A DNA stretch of 64,000 nucleotides from Lewinellaceae bacterium (GCA_020636045.1 JACJYP010000001.1:310001-374000); one strand, 5' to 3'. Positions 44,336-53,665 are shown, counted from the stretch's first letter. Notes: a model not told the origin generated them from the sequence alone. Numbers and translations are program-made.

Positions 44336-44974
44336 ATGTGGCACAACATCGCCCGCCGGGCCCTGCATTCGATCCGTGAATTGCGCTATCCCGGGGCCGT
44401 GAAATACTGGGAAAAGCGCTATGCCGACGGTGGCGATTCGGGCCCCGGTTCGGTGGGCCGGCTGGCAGCGTACAAGGCAGAAACGGTCAATCGCTTTGTA
44501 CGCGAACACAATATTTTCGATGTGATCGACTTTGGTTGCGGTGACGGAAAACAGCTCCTGCTCGCCGATTATCCGGCTTACACCGGGCTCGATATTTCGG
44601 CCAGCGCCGTGGCGCAATGCCGCGAACTTTTCCGGGAAGATACCACCAAACGATTCGAGGTATACCGGCCCGAAAAATTCGAGCCCGCACCTTATCAGGC
44701 CGACATGGCCCTGTCGATGGAAGCGATCTTTCACCTCACGGAAACGCACTTGTACAACCGCTACATGCAGCATTTGTTCGCCACAGCACGCAAATGGGTG
44801 TTGATCTTTTCTTCCGACACCGACGACCCGCCCGGAGGCCCGTTTCCGCACTTCAGGTCGCGGTGTTTTTCGTCTGATGTGCCGCAGGGGTGGGAACTGC
44901 GCAAGCGACTCGACAACCCGCACGGCGACATCAGTATTTCTTCTTTCTTTTTTTATGAAAAACGCGCTTTTTGA
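44336..44974 (+). CDS. SAM-dependent methyltransferase
   Basis: This class I methyltransferase of 212 residues has motif I VIDFGCGDGKQLL, motif II-like TGLDISASAVAQC and later MALSMEAIFHLTE. The first ~45 residues (AVKYWEKRYADGGDSGPGS) are typical of small methyltransferases annotated as class I SAM-binding proteins in sugar or antibiotic clusters. No substrate can be proposed. It is divergent from the desaturase gene and converges on the hydrolase gene with 13 bp between stops. Confidence 0.8.
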   Translation: MWHNIARRALHSIRELRYPGAVKYWEKRYADGGDSGPGSVGRLAAYKAETVNRFVREHNIFDVIDFGCGDGKQLLLADYPAYTGLDISASAVAQCRELFREDTTKRFEVYRPEKFEPAPYQADMALSMEAIFHLTETHLYNRYMQHLFATARKWVLIFSSDTDDPPGGPFPHFRSRCFSSDVPQGWELRKRLDNPHGDISISSFFFYEKRAF

Positions 44975-44987
44975 CAACTAACGCTGC

Positions 44988-45743
44988 TTATTGCCTCAGC
45001 CAGCGCTGCAAATGCTCCCGGTATTCCTGATACTCGCCGAGGTTGTTGTGCGAGCCGCCGTCTATCGTCACAAATTCGTCGCCGGGTTTGAGCAATGGCT
45101 TCAGGTTGGCGGCAGAAGCGTAGGGTACTACCCGATCGCGGGTGCCGTGAAAGATCAGCACGGGTAGCCTGGCCTCGCGCAGGTAGCGGTCGTTGGGAAA
45201 CCGGAAAGCGGGTTCGAAAGGTGGTTCATTGCTGCGCAAATGACTCGACAGCAGGCCCTGAATATTGTCGAACGGCGTTTCCAGCACCAGCATCCGGGCT
45301 TCTGCCCTGGCGGCCAGATAGGTAGCCATGGCAGTGCCCAGCGAGCGTCCGTATAAAACAATCTCTTCGGGCAGGTATTTTTTTCGCAACCACTTGTATA
45401 TCAGCAAAGCATCTTTATAGTAGTGTTGTTCGTCCGGCTCGCCGGTGCTTTTCCCGTAGCCCCGGTAATCGGGCGCCAGGAAGTCGTAGCCCAAGGGTGT
45501 GAAATCGCGGTGCATGGCTCCCCAGCGCCGCAGGTTGTCGCGGTTGCCGTGAAAATACAATACGACGCCACAGGCGCGTCCGGACCGGGTTGGGAAAAAG
45601 AGGCTGTGCAGGCGCTCGCCGTCGGCAGTAGTAAAATACTGCTCCTCAAAAGGTTCAGAAAAGTGGAATGATGCATCAGCCGCCAGAGTCGTGGGGCGAA
45701 AAAGGGCTTTTTTCTGCAGAAATACGGACAGGGAGGACGGCAT
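44988..45743 (-). CDS. Alpha/beta hydrolase
   Basis: The 251-residue protein starts at the ATG at 45743 (MPSSLSVFLQKKALFRP); the longer open frame upstream is a shadow of the next gene. Active-site parts are visible: oxyanion strand LYFHGN, nucleophile elbow YGRSLGTAMAT, acid in FHGTRDRVVPY, and base His in GGSHNNLGEY. The fold resembles BAAT/FrsA or ABHD13/17-like hydrolases. The substrate may be an acyl thioester or ester. It lies 35 bp after the hypothetical membrane protein gene on the same strand. Confidence 0.87.
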   Translation of the reverse strand: MPSSLSVFLQKKALFRPTTLAADASFHFSEPFEEQYFTTADGERLHSLFFPTRSGRACGVVLYFHGNRDNLRRWGAMHRDFTPLGYDFLAPDYRGYGKSTGEPDEQHYYKDALLIYKWLRKKYLPEEIVLYGRSLGTAMATYLAARAEARMLVLETPFDNIQGLLSSHLRSNEPPFEPAFRFPNDRYLREARLPVLIFHGTRDRVVPYASAANLKPLLKPGDEFVTIDGGSHNNLGEYQEYREHLQRWLRQ

Positions 45744-45778
45744 CTTGTTATCGGAATCCTTGCGGTAAAAAAGGGCGA

Positions 45779-46714
45779 TCACTGATCCCAGCAGGCATCT
45801 TTTACAATCCGGATATAATCCACGTCGTGTATGAGCCGCTGGTAGGAGTTTTGGTTGTGGCGGTCGTTTTCGTCGGTAGTTTTGGTTTGAAAAATAAAAT
45901 CGGCCAGGCTGGTCCAGCCTCTGAGTTGAGCAGCCGACAGGGCCATGCAGATGCTGCGGCGCTCCGATATGTCGGGGTGCGCTTTTCGTTCGGCCTCCCC
46001 GGCCATGCGCACATAACGCTCTACGGTAGCGCGGGTGGGTTGGTAAAAGTCGACACGGTGTATTTGAGGGTTGGAGGGCAGGTAGGTCACCAGAAAGCCG
46101 TCGCGGTCGCTGAGCGGAAAACCGTTCGGCAACATGATCACTCCCTTGTCGGGCGCCGGAAAGGCGCCGCTGATGCGGGTACTGTCTGCCGTCGTGAACC
46201 CGTAAAACACTTTGCGCTGCATCGCTTCTTCCACGATGAACAACCGGGCCGTGTCGGCTTTTCCTTCCATGGCCAGGCGTTGCACGTTTTCTCGGTTGAG
46301 GTTGCTGAACAGGCTGCTTTGGCTGAGGCGCTCGAGTTCCTGCCGCTGCCCGAACCGCCTGAATCCCAGAAAACCCAGCAGCACCACGGCCAGAAAACCG
46401 CCGATAAAAAGCGCCATTTGCTTTCTGATCCGCCGTTCGTCGACGCGGCGGATGCGGTTGCGCGGGGTATCTACGGTTTTGTTGACATGGAAGTCGTAGC
46501 CGAATGTGCCGTCTTTCTCTTTCACCACGCTTAATTCGCAAAATTCATCTTCGATAAAAAAGGAGTACTTCTTTGTATCTTTTACTGAAAAATCGATCTG
46601 TACCACGCGCAAATTGCAGTGAATGACCACATGGCCGCTTTGATCGCCGTGATACAAACCCACGCGATGCCGTCCGCCCCGGTCGTCGAGATATACCCAG
46701 CCCATCTGCGCCAT
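45779..46714 (-). CDS. Hypothetical single-pass membrane protein
   Basis: I do not recognise this 311-residue protein. Residues 1-75 form a small all-beta domain (MGWVYLDDRGGRHRVGLYHG, HVVIHCNLRVVQID), a basic segment precedes one membrane helix (about 100-117), and the rest is a soluble domain, probably extracytoplasmic. Similar layouts are common in unnamed Saprospirales proteins. It is upstream of the hydrolase gene in the same direction. Confidence 0.7.
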   Translation of the reverse strand: MAQMGWVYLDDRGGRHRVGLYHGDQSGHVVIHCNLRVVQIDFSVKDTKKYSFFIEDEFCELSVVKEKDGTFGYDFHVNKTVDTPRNRIRRVDERRIRKQMALFIGGFLAVVLLGFLGFRRFGQRQELERLSQSSLFSNLNRENVQRLAMEGKADTARLFIVEEAMQRKVFYGFTTADSTRISGAFPAPDKGVIMLPNGFPLSDRDGFLVTYLPSNPQIHRVDFYQPTRATVERYVRMAGEAERKAHPDISERRSICMALSAAQLRGWTSLADFIFQTKTTDENDRHNQNSYQRLIHDVDYIRIVKDACWDQ

Positions 46715-46835
46715 GTGCGAAAGAGAATTTTGTAAAAGGAAAGATAACGCTTTAAGGCGGGTTTTGTGGCAGCATAAGATGTTAAAATGACAACGCTGGC
46801 GGGAATACGTCGCAGCCTGTATGTTCTATTAAGAA

Positions 46836-46866
46836 GCGCCCGTACCAAAATAATCGGTACGGGCGC
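46836..46866 (-). terminator. Terminator of ugd
   Basis: A perfect 11-bp stem (GCGCCCGTACC at 46836-46846 with 46856-46866) and 9-nt loop are followed on the minus strand by TTCTTAATAG. It lies 37 bp after the UDP-glucose dehydrogenase stop. The T tract is short. Confidence 0.75.
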
Positions 46867-46903
46867 TCATCTATTTAATGGGTATTTTTCTGACGGGACC
46901 GGT

Positions 46904-48247
46904 TCACTCCACCACCGCCTCTACGCGTTTTTTGCCTTTCACTTTCGGCCGGCCGATGCTGACGTAATGGAAGCCGAGGGCTTTCATCTGGTCGAGGTCG
47001 TATACATTGCGGCCATCGAAAACAACCGGTTCGCGCAACATGGCGCTCATGCGTTCAAAATCCGGGTTCCGAAATTCCGACCATTCGGTCATGATGCAGA
47101 GGCTGTCGGCGCCGTCGAGTGCTTCGTACATGTTCGAACAAAAGGCGATGCGGTCGCCGTAGAGCGTCCTGACGTTGTCCATTGCCTCCGGGTCGAAGGC
47201 CCTGACCTGCGCTCCGGCATCCAGCAGTTCGTCGATGATGGTCAGCGCCGGCGCCTCGCGGATATCGTCGGTGTTGGGCTTGAACGCCAGGCCCCACACT
47301 CCGATCGTTTTGCCGGCCAGGTTGCTTTTGTAATACTTGCGGATCTTTTTGGTGAGCACGTTTTTCTGGATGCCGTTCACCTTCATCACCGACTTGAGTA
47401 TCTTGAAATCGTAGGAGTATTCCGTAGCGGTTTTGGCGAGGGCCTGCACGTCTTTGGGAAAGCAGGAGCCGCCATAGCCGATGCCCGGAAAGAGGAAACG
47501 TTTGCCGATACGGCTGTCGCTGCCCATGCCGATGCGCACCTGGTCCACGTTGGCGCCGACTTTTTCGCAGAGATTGGCGATCTCGTTCATGAAGGAAATG
47601 CGGGCTGCCAGATAGGAGTTGGCGGCATATTTGGTCATTTCCGCCGAACGCTCGTCCATGAAATAGATGGGGTTGCCCTGGCGCACAAAAGGCTCGTACA
47701 GTTGCCGCATGAGTTTGCGCGCTTTTTCACTGCGCGTGCCCACCACGACGCGGTCGGGCTTGAGGAAATCTTCCACAGCCACTCCCTCGCGCAGAAATTC
47801 GGGGTTGGACACCACGTCGAACATCTTTTTGGACAGCTGCCCGGCCAGTACTTCGGCCACCTTTTCGGCCGTACCTACCGGTACCGTACTCTTGTCCACG
47901 ATGACTTTATATTCTTCAATAATGCCGCCCAACTGGCGCGCAACACCCATGATATAAGAAAGATCGGCGCTGCCGTCTTCGCCCGGAGGCGTGGGCAAGG
48001 CGAGGAAAATGATCTGGGCGTGCTCGACGGCTTTGTTCAGGTCGGTCGTGAAAACCAGGCGTCCTTCCTTCGTGTTGCGCTCGAAAAGCACATCGAGGCC
48101 GGGTTCGAAAATGGGGATCTCGCCCTTCAGCAGACGCTGTACCTTTTTTTCGTTGTTGTCTACGCAGATGACGTTGTTTCCGGTTTCGGCAAAGCAGGTT
48201 CCGGTGACCAGTCCGACATATCCGGTGCCAATGACAGCGATGTTCAT
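46904..48247 (-). CDS. ugd: UDP-glucose 6-dehydrogenase
   Basis: The 447-residue enzyme oxidises UDP-glucose to UDP-glucuronate with two NAD+, supplying surface polysaccharide precursors. The N-terminal Rossmann motif is GTGYVGLVTGTCFAETG; substrate-binding EFLREGVAVEDFLKPDR and the catalytic cysteine in GIGYGGSCFPKD are intact. The second NAD-like domain and the terminal region are complete, ending with a basic tail. No polysaccharide cluster is adjacent. A terminator follows. Confidence 0.96.
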   Translation of the reverse strand: MNIAVIGTGYVGLVTGTCFAETGNNVICVDNNEKKVQRLLKGEIPIFEPGLDVLFERNTKEGRLVFTTDLNKAVEHAQIIFLALPTPPGEDGSADLSYIMGVARQLGGIIEEYKVIVDKSTVPVGTAEKVAEVLAGQLSKKMFDVVSNPEFLREGVAVEDFLKPDRVVVGTRSEKARKLMRQLYEPFVRQGNPIYFMDERSAEMTKYAANSYLAARISFMNEIANLCEKVGANVDQVRIGMGSDSRIGKRFLFPGIGYGGSCFPKDVQALAKTATEYSYDFKILKSVMKVNGIQKNVLTKKIRKYYKSNLAGKTIGVWGLAFKPNTDDIREAPALTIIDELLDAGAQVRAFDPEAMDNVRTLYGDRIAFCSNMYEALDGADSLCIMTEWSEFRNPDFERMSAMLREPVVFDGRNVYDLDQMKALGFHYVSIGRPKVKGKKRVEAVVE

Positions 48248-48650
48248 GTTCCTGTGTTTTTACGTTTTTTAAATCTTTGCGATTCGTTTTTTGTTTTTTC
48301 TCGGATTAAAAAAGTACAATTGCTTCTCCAAGTGGTTGTCCAAATTTCAATAAGTATTGTACTGGCATGAGCACGCTATGTGGCGGAAATGCCGCATGTT
48401 TCAGGGGGGTCCGGGTCGTCACCGAAGGCGTCGGCAATGAATCGGCAGCAGAAAATTGAACAAACGCAAAAAAACGGCCCACAAAGGTAGCGTCTCAGTC
48501 CAATATCACCCCGACCAAATACAATTTTTATTGCCCGTGAAAAACAAAGGGGTTTTAAAATGATATTCGGCCAAAATCCGAAGGCCCTCAACAAAGCAAA
48601 CGCTTTGCCAGAAAATCTCGTATTCCAGATCAAACGACCGTTTTCTCCAA
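48248..48650. other. Non-coding region between ugd and OmpA-like gene
   Basis: These 403 bp between divergent genes hold AT-rich stretches and no credible coding frame; one short open frame on the minus strand has unusual composition and no recognisable pattern. Promoters for both neighbours are expected here but no exact TAnnTTTG element was found. Confidence 0.5.
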
Positions 48651-49754
48651 ATGAAAATTTGGCTAATCATTTTCGCAGCATTATGCCCGTTCGGCGCCCT
48701 GCCGGCACAGCATACCGTATCGGACAACATCGTGCCCAATCCGGGCTTCGAGCGTTACAGAAACGCTCCCATCGGCTGGTCTTATAAAAGCGCTTTTTTC
48801 GGTCAGGTGATGAAATACTGGTTCAGCGCCACTACCTCCAGTCCCGATGTGTACGGCCCCGACGTAAAAGTGCCGCGCGACTGGGCGAAAAAAGGCTTTG
48901 GCGAACAGCAGCCCCACAAAGGCAAAAGCATGGCCGGGCTCACCCTCTACGGCTGCACGAACGGCAAGCCGCACTGTCGCGAGTACATCGAAATTCAGTT
49001 GGCCGAACCCCTGGTGGTCGGGCAGACCTACCTCGTGGAATTCTGGGTGGCACACCTGCCCCGCTCCCTGCAGATCAACCGGATCGGCGCCCATTTTACG
49101 GAGAAACGTATCGAAAGAAAAACAGAGGAGTTTCTGAAAGTGAAAGCGCATTTCAGCGAGGAAAAGATCGTGGAAGCCCCCGACGGCAAATGGGTGCGGG
49201 TCAGCGGCACTTTTCAGGCCGACAAAGAATACGAATACCTGATCCTGGGCAATTTCTATAACGATGACAATACGCAAACCATGGCGCCGCGCGAAGATTG
49301 TTTCAACTACGCCTACTACTACGTAGACGATGTCGTTGTCAAAAAAATACCGCCGATCCTGACCGTGCCCATCAAACCCGACGACCTCACCCGCCAAACC
49401 CTCGAAGCCGGCAAAACCATCGTACTGAAAAACATCTATTTCGAATTCGACCAGGACGAGCTGATGCCCCGCTCCTATGTGGAACTGCGCAAATTACTTC
49501 AGATCATGCAGGAAAACCCCAATATGGTCATCGAGATCATCGGACACACCGACAACATCGGCGACGACGACTACAACAAATACCTGTCGCGTGCACGCGC
49601 CAAGTCGGTGGTGTTTTTTCTGCTGGAAAACAAAATACTGCCCCAGCGCCTGCGCTACCGCGGCGCCGGAGAAAAGCAACCGGTTGCTACAAATAATACG
49701 GAAGAGGGACGCGCGCAAAACCGCCGTGTCGAATTTGCCGTGGTCAGGAAATAA
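48651..49754 (+). CDS. OmpA-family protein with N-terminal CBM-like domain
   Basis: The 367-residue protein has a signal peptide (MKIWLIIFAALCPFGALPAQ). Then follows a ~220-residue jelly-roll-like domain beginning NIVPNPGFERY, a common opening of carbohydrate-binding-like domains in Bacteroidetes. A C-terminal OmpA domain (about 255-365) carries IEIIGHTDNIGDDDYNKYLSRARA and NRRVEF for peptidoglycan binding. It should reside in the periplasm or outer membrane. Binding target of the first domain unknown. It converges on thioredoxin with 12 bp between stops. Confidence 0.87.
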   Translation: MKIWLIIFAALCPFGALPAQHTVSDNIVPNPGFERYRNAPIGWSYKSAFFGQVMKYWFSATTSSPDVYGPDVKVPRDWAKKGFGEQQPHKGKSMAGLTLYGCTNGKPHCREYIEIQLAEPLVVGQTYLVEFWVAHLPRSLQINRIGAHFTEKRIERKTEEFLKVKAHFSEEKIVEAPDGKWVRVSGTFQADKEYEYLILGNFYNDDNTQTMAPREDCFNYAYYYVDDVVVKKIPPILTVPIKPDDLTRQTLEAGKTIVLKNIYFEFDQDELMPRSYVELRKLLQIMQENPNMVIEIIGHTDNIGDDDYNKYLSRARAKSVVFFLLENKILPQRLRYRGAGEKQPVATNNTEEGRAQNRRVEFAVVRK

Positions 49755-49766
49755 ATAATGGAGCCC

Positions 49767-50075
49767 TCAGGCCGCTCGCTCGGCCGCTTCGATGGCCTGG
49801 CGGAGTGCATCTTTGGGCAAGGCACCCGCCTGACGCCACAATTCACGGCCGTTTTTATACAGCACGAACATCGGCACGCCCATTACTTTCATGCGCACCG
49901 CCAGATCGGTATTTCTGTCTACGTCAATTTTAATGATCCGAACGCGGTCGCCCATTTCGGCCTTCAGTTCGTCCAGCAATGGAAGCATGGTTTTGCAGGG
50001 GCCGCACCACGGCGCCCAGAAATCGACAAGTACGGGTTTGTCCGAATTGACAAGTTGTTCGAAGGAGGATTTCAT
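49767..50075 (-). CDS. trxA: Thioredoxin
   Basis: The 102-residue protein has the WCGPC active site (Cys24, Cys27) and the conserved cis-Pro context VMGVPMFVLYKNG. It reduces protein disulfides in the cytosol. The ATG at 50075 is chosen because the longer frame's start at 50126 lies upstream of a -7 element at 50082-50089 and no signal peptide is expected. Length is normal for thioredoxin. Confidence 0.94.
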   Translation of the reverse strand: MKSSFEQLVNSDKPVLVDFWAPWCGPCKTMLPLLDELKAEMGDRVRIIKIDVDRNTDLAVRMKVMGVPMFVLYKNGRELWRQAGALPKDALRQAIEAAERAA

Positions 50076-50081
50076 ATACAG

Positions 50082-50089
50082 CAAAGGTA
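50082..50089 (-). promoter_or_regulatory. -7 element of trxA
   Basis: The minus strand reads TACCTTTG, the same eight bases as before obgE, 6 bp upstream of the ATG. This would give an almost leaderless mRNA, so the real promoter may lie elsewhere. Confidence 0.35.
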
Positions 50090-50295
50090 TGATCGTTGTG
50101 TTGAAAAACGGGATGACTATGAACATCTCCCGTCTTGACGTTTAAACGCAGCAACTAACCAAAAGTCAGTCGGCATTGCGTCTTTTTCCGCTGAAAAACA
50201 CTGCAATTGCACAAAGTGTTGCGCCGCGGACAATACCTTCGTACAGGGCGCTGCATTTTTGGCGCTCCCACAGGCTTTCAAAACCAGCAACATTT

Positions 50296-50679
50296 ATGAA
50301 AACCCTCTCCCTTTTCCTTCGCCTCGTCGTAGCCGCGATCCTGCTCCAGACGCTTTATTTCAAATTCACCGCCGCCCCCGAAAGCGTGTATATTTTCACC
50401 ACGCTCGGCGCGGAACCCTGGGGACGTATCGGCTCCGGTATCGCCGAACTCATTGTATCGGCACTCCTGCTATGGCCGCGTACGGTGGGCATCGGAGCCG
50501 TCGGCGCTTTGGGCGTGATCAGCGGCGCGATCCTGTCGCACTTCACCAAACTCGGCATTGAGGTCCAGGGCGACGGCGGCACCCTGTTCTATCTGGCCCT
50601 TGTGGTATTTGTATGCAGCCTCGTACTGGCCTGGTTGCATCGCAGGGAAATACCGGTCGTCGGCAAAATCTTTGCCTGA
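50296..50679 (+). CDS. DoxX-like membrane protein
   Basis: The 127-residue protein begins at the ATG at 50296 (MKTLSLFLRLVVAAILLQ). Four hydrophobic helices with conserved KFTAAPES, GxxEL (GSGIAELIVSALLLWP) and a second GAILSHFTKLGIE segment match DoxX-like proteins, which are poorly characterised small membrane proteins linked to redox or thiol stress. Divergent from thioredoxin, which may be relevant. No catalytic motif is visible. Confidence 0.8.
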   Translation: MKTLSLFLRLVVAAILLQTLYFKFTAAPESVYIFTTLGAEPWGRIGSGIAELIVSALLLWPRTVGIGAVGALGVISGAILSHFTKLGIEVQGDGGTLFYLALVVFVCSLVLAWLHRREIPVVGKIFA

Positions 50680-50775
50680 AACATTTCGACGTTCCATGCC
50701 GTTTTCAGGCATTTTCATCGAAAAACAACAAGGCTACCTGGCAAAAGCGGCACATTTGGGCAAAACGCACGTCCA

Positions 50776-51231
50776 ATGTTACACATCCGCCCAGCCCTGT
50801 TGCTTCTTGTTTTCGCCTGCGCTTCTACATTACATGCTCAAAAAGAGGAAAAAGCCATAAAGGCTGTGATCAACAACTTTTTTGCCGGCATGGAAAAAGG
50901 AGACACCGTGTTGCTGAAGAGCAGCTGCACGTCCTCACCCGTTTTTCAGACTTTCACGGCAAACCAGGAAGGCCAGTTGCAGGTGTACACCGAAGATTTT
51001 GACGAATTTGTGCGTTTCATCGGTACTCCTACAAAAGATAAACTCAGGGAAGTGATCGAGTTTGAAAACATTCAGGCCGAGCAGTCTCTGGCCAGCGTGT
51101 GGACGCCGTACAAGTTTTACCTCAACGGAAAAATATCGCATTGCGGCACCAATTCTTTTCAGCTGGTGAAAACGACGGATGGCTGGAAAATACAATACAT
51201 CATAGACACCCGCAGGCGCGGATGCCAGTAA
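50776..51231 (+). CDS. Secreted NTF2/SnoaL-like protein
   Basis: The 151-residue product has a signal peptide (MLHIRPALLLLVFACASTLHAQ) and then a small alpha+beta cone fold (EKAIKAVINNFFAGMEKGDT, then DGWKIQYIIDTR) of NTF2-like type. These proteins are often lumazine-binding-like or of unknown function; no active site is evident. It lies about 100 bp after the DoxX-like gene and 3 bp before the converging GNAT stop. Confidence 0.75.
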   Translation: MLHIRPALLLLVFACASTLHAQKEEKAIKAVINNFFAGMEKGDTVLLKSSCTSSPVFQTFTANQEGQLQVYTEDFDEFVRFIGTPTKDKLREVIEFENIQAEQSLASVWTPYKFYLNGKISHCGTNSFQLVKTTDGWKIQYIIDTRRRGCQ

Positions 51232-51234
51232 GCG

Positions 51235-51759
51235 CTACAATCGCTTCAGCATGACCCAGCCGTCGCGCTCATGTTCGATGAGCAATTCGTGGCCGAAGTA
51301 GGCCGGGCCGATATTTTCGAAACCCGCCCGCTCATATGCACGCACCGGACCCGACTGCATCACTTCCAGCCATACTGCCTCTCGGCCGGGAGGAACAGCC
51401 TTTTCAGCCACCACCCATTTCAGTAATTCCTGCCCGGCACCTTTTCCGAAAAAGTCCGGCATCAGGTATATTTTCTCCAGGTAAAGTGCATTCAGGATGC
51501 CAGTATGCGGCACGGGCTTTTGCAGCACGATCTTCATAAATCCAACGATTGCCCCCTCCGCATCTCCCGCCAGCAGGTATTCGACGCCCGGGTCGGCGAG
51601 TGCCGGGCCGAGCACTTTCGCACCAAAGCAATATTCCATGTACCAGTCGAGCCCGCCGGGCTTCCAGATATGGCGATAGTACGGCTCGTATGTGGCACGC
51701 CCTACGTATTGCAGGAGCGGGATGTCGTCGGCTGTCAGTTTTTTGATCCTTAAATCCAT
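51235..51759 (-). CDS. GNAT-family N-acetyltransferase
   Basis: The 174-residue enzyme starts at the ATG at 51759 (MDLRIKKLTADDIPLLQYV). Acetyl-CoA-binding features are seen in LEKIYLMPDFFGKGAGQELLKW (quoted in part: LMPDFFGKGAGQ) and in the C-terminal ERAGFENIGPAYFG. The acceptor is unknown; the family often acetylates small amines, amino acids or antibiotics. Confidence 0.85.
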   Translation of the reverse strand: MDLRIKKLTADDIPLLQYVGRATYEPYYRHIWKPGGLDWYMEYCFGAKVLGPALADPGVEYLLAGDAEGAIVGFMKIVLQKPVPHTGILNALYLEKIYLMPDFFGKGAGQELLKWVVAEKAVPPGREAVWLEVMQSGPVRAYERAGFENIGPAYFGHELLIEHERDGWVMLKRL

Positions 51760-51806
51760 GTAAAACACGAAAATATGGCAAAGCAACCCTGCTCATGAGC
51801 AGGCGC

Positions 51807-52727
51807 TTATGATATTTTAAGCCTTACGCTTCGGTACTTCGGCAAATTGATCAGCAGCACGCCGAACAGGATCACGACCAGCGCCAGTATCTGTCGCGTC
51901 GAAAATGGCTCTCCGGCGATCAGCCATCCCAGAAAAAGCGCCACCACCGGGTTGACATATGCGTAAGTCCCTACCTGCACGGTGGGTCGCTGCCCAAGCA
52001 GCCAGACATATGACACGTAACCGATCAATGAACCGAAACTGACCAGGTAAGTCAGCCCCAGCCACGACTCCATGCCGACAGCCGATGCAGAAAAACCGGT
52101 CGTTTCACCCGTCATCGCGCCTACCAAAATACTGAAAAGGCCTGCGGCCAGCATCTGGATACCGGCGTTCAGGGTAGTGGAATGTACGGCGGGCAGATAT
52201 TTGATATAAAGCGAACCTACCGCCCAGGAAATACAGCCCAGCAGCAGCACAAACATCGCAAAAAGAGACTTTTCCGAAAGATGTACGGAATCTGCTCCGA
52301 AAAGTGTGATGATACCGGCAAAGCCGATCGCGACTCCCAGCAGGATGATCTTCTGGGAAAAATTGTGGGCCCATTGGCGGTAATCGAGCAGCACAAACCA
52401 AAACGGAAGGCTGGCAACGATGATCGCCGCCATGCCCGAAGTAATGTGTTGCTCGACCCACACGACGGCGCCTGTACCGCCGAACAGCATCAGAACCCCT
52501 GCAAACGCATGTTGCAGGGTCGTTTTAAATACCGGTCGCTGCCCTTTTGCCAGGCACCAGAAGATCAGAATCGCTCCGGCAGTCGAAAAACGCATGCCGG
52601 AGAGCAGGAATGGAGGAAGGGATTTCAGTCCGAACAGGATGGCGGTATAAGTAGACCCCCAAATAAGATAGATGGCGGCAAACGCCGCGATCACTTGCCA
52701 TTGGGGTGCGGGTTTGATTGTGTTCAT
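51807..52727 (-). CDS. EamA/DMT-superfamily transporter
   Basis: The 306-residue membrane protein has about ten helices arranged as two EamA halves (LIWGSTYTAILFGLKSLP at the start; GSLYIKYLPAV and the second repeat after about residue 150). DMT proteins export metabolites, amino acids or drugs. The ATG at 52727 (MNTIKPAPQWQVIAAF) is inside the end of the DinB-like gene with a 4-bp overlap, so the two are translationally coupled. Substrate unknown. The long open frame upstream is a shadow. Confidence 0.88.
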   Translation of the reverse strand: MNTIKPAPQWQVIAAFAAIYLIWGSTYTAILFGLKSLPPFLLSGMRFSTAGAILIFWCLAKGQRPVFKTTLQHAFAGVLMLFGGTGAVVWVEQHITSGMAAIIVASLPFWFVLLDYRQWAHNFSQKIILLGVAIGFAGIITLFGADSVHLSEKSLFAMFVLLLGCISWAVGSLYIKYLPAVHSTTLNAGIQMLAAGLFSILVGAMTGETTGFSASAVGMESWLGLTYLVSFGSLIGYVSYVWLLGQRPTVQVGTYAYVNPVVALFLGWLIAGEPFSTRQILALVVILFGVLLINLPKYRSVRLKIS

Positions 52728-53170
52728 GTCGATTGGAATATTTGCGTCAGGTGATGATTCAGGTGCCGTACGTAGTCCTCCGCGACGAAACGGAGCGTAG
52801 AAGCTTCTTCGAATGCCGCTACCTGCCGCTCGGCGTTTTCGCGATCGATGGAGCCCATGACATGCGCGAGGTGCCTGTTGTAGTAATACCAAAGCGAGAT
52901 CAGCGATTGCCATTCGGCTTGCCGGTATTGCTGCACGTTTACCCAGCGGTCCTGTTCGTAGCGATAGGCCGACAGATCGGTGATGTCCAGTTGTGCCCTT
53001 ACGAAACGCTGATGGTTGTTGGCGGCTGAATCGATCAGGTGTCCGAGGACCTCTTTTGGTGACCACTTTTCCGGGACAGGTTTTGAGGCGGCTGCAGCCG
53101 CGTCGATGGAAAGCAGCCGCGGCCGGGCGGTCTCGATCACTTCCAGGAGCGTTTGTGCGATATGTTTCAT
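52724..53170 (-). CDS. DinB/YfiT-like metalloprotein (first copy)
   Basis: The 148-residue four-helix protein has the pattern of DinB/YfiT metal-dependent enzymes: EVLGHLIDSAANNHQRF, HLAHVM and VRHLNHHLTQI give the three histidines expected for a metal site. Family members include thiol S-transferases and hydrolases. Overlaps both neighbours by 4 bp, so it sits in the middle of a coupled three-gene unit with a second DinB-like gene and an EamA exporter. Confidence 0.82.
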   Translation of the reverse strand: MKHIAQTLLEVIETARPRLLSIDAAAAASKPVPEKWSPKEVLGHLIDSAANNHQRFVRAQLDITDLSAYRYEQDRWVNVQQYRQAEWQSLISLWYYYNRHLAHVMGSIDRENAERQVAAFEEASTLRFVAEDYVRHLNHHLTQIFQST

Positions 53171-53655
53171 GGCTTTTTTATTTTCATAAAAGTCATCAAC
53201 AGGCCGATCTGTCCGATATGGTACACGTCGTGCTGGATCACCCCTTCGATCAGGGAGCGGTAAGTCGCAGCTTCCGCATATGTTTCATCAAGCAGTGCTT
53301 CATCGGTCGACCCAAGCAACCGCAGCAATTCCACCTGATTGTCCGCCAGTTCCTTCAACAGCTTCTGCCAGCCTTTTGCCTGCAGGGCCGCCGTGGATGG
53401 CCAGTCCTGTTCGTCGTCATCCGTTACAGTGTTGTGATACTCGTTTTTGAGGCTTAGCCTTCCGGTGAGCACAGTACGCCAGGTAATCATGTGCGCTACG
53501 ATCTGCGCAATGGAATGAGCGCCCGGTACGGGAGTTGCAAAGGCCTCTTTTGGCCCGATCTGTTCCAGTTTTTGAAGCAAAGAATCGCCGTACCAGGGAC
53601 GCCCATCGTATACTTGCGCAAGCTGGCGGGAGTAATGAGAAAGTTCTGTTTTCAT
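53167..53655 (-). CDS. DinB/YfiT-like metalloprotein (second copy)
   Basis: The 162-residue four-helix protein has AHSIAQIVAHMITWR and IQHDVYHIGQIGLL, the histidine spacing of DinB family proteins. It is the first gene of the coupled unit with the next DinB-like gene and the EamA exporter. Its start lies opposite a CGNR-type regulator, whose gene is divergent from it. This suggests the regulator controls the unit. Confidence 0.85.
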   Translation of the reverse strand: MKTELSHYSRQLAQVYDGRPWYGDSLLQKLEQIGPKEAFATPVPGAHSIAQIVAHMITWRTVLTGRLSLKNEYHNTVTDDDEQDWPSTAALQAKGWQKLLKELADNQVELLRLLGSTDEALLDETYAEAATYRSLIEGVIQHDVYHIGQIGLLMTFMKIKKP

Positions 53656-53665
53656 AGCCAGTTGC

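Noticed and set aside
45743..46541. Long N-terminal extension of the alpha/beta hydrolase frame
   Set aside because: The sequence is Arg/Pro/Gln-rich and lies wholly inside the membrane protein gene in another frame; the hydrolase start MPSSLSV at 45743 fits the family.
48376..48633. 85-codon frame between ugd and the OmpA-like gene
   Set aside because: Odd Cys/Phe-rich composition, no good start and no family pattern.
52728..53066. Long N-terminal extension of the EamA transporter
   Set aside because: It overlaps the DinB-like gene in another frame and lacks membrane helices; the ATG at 52727 starts the first helix.
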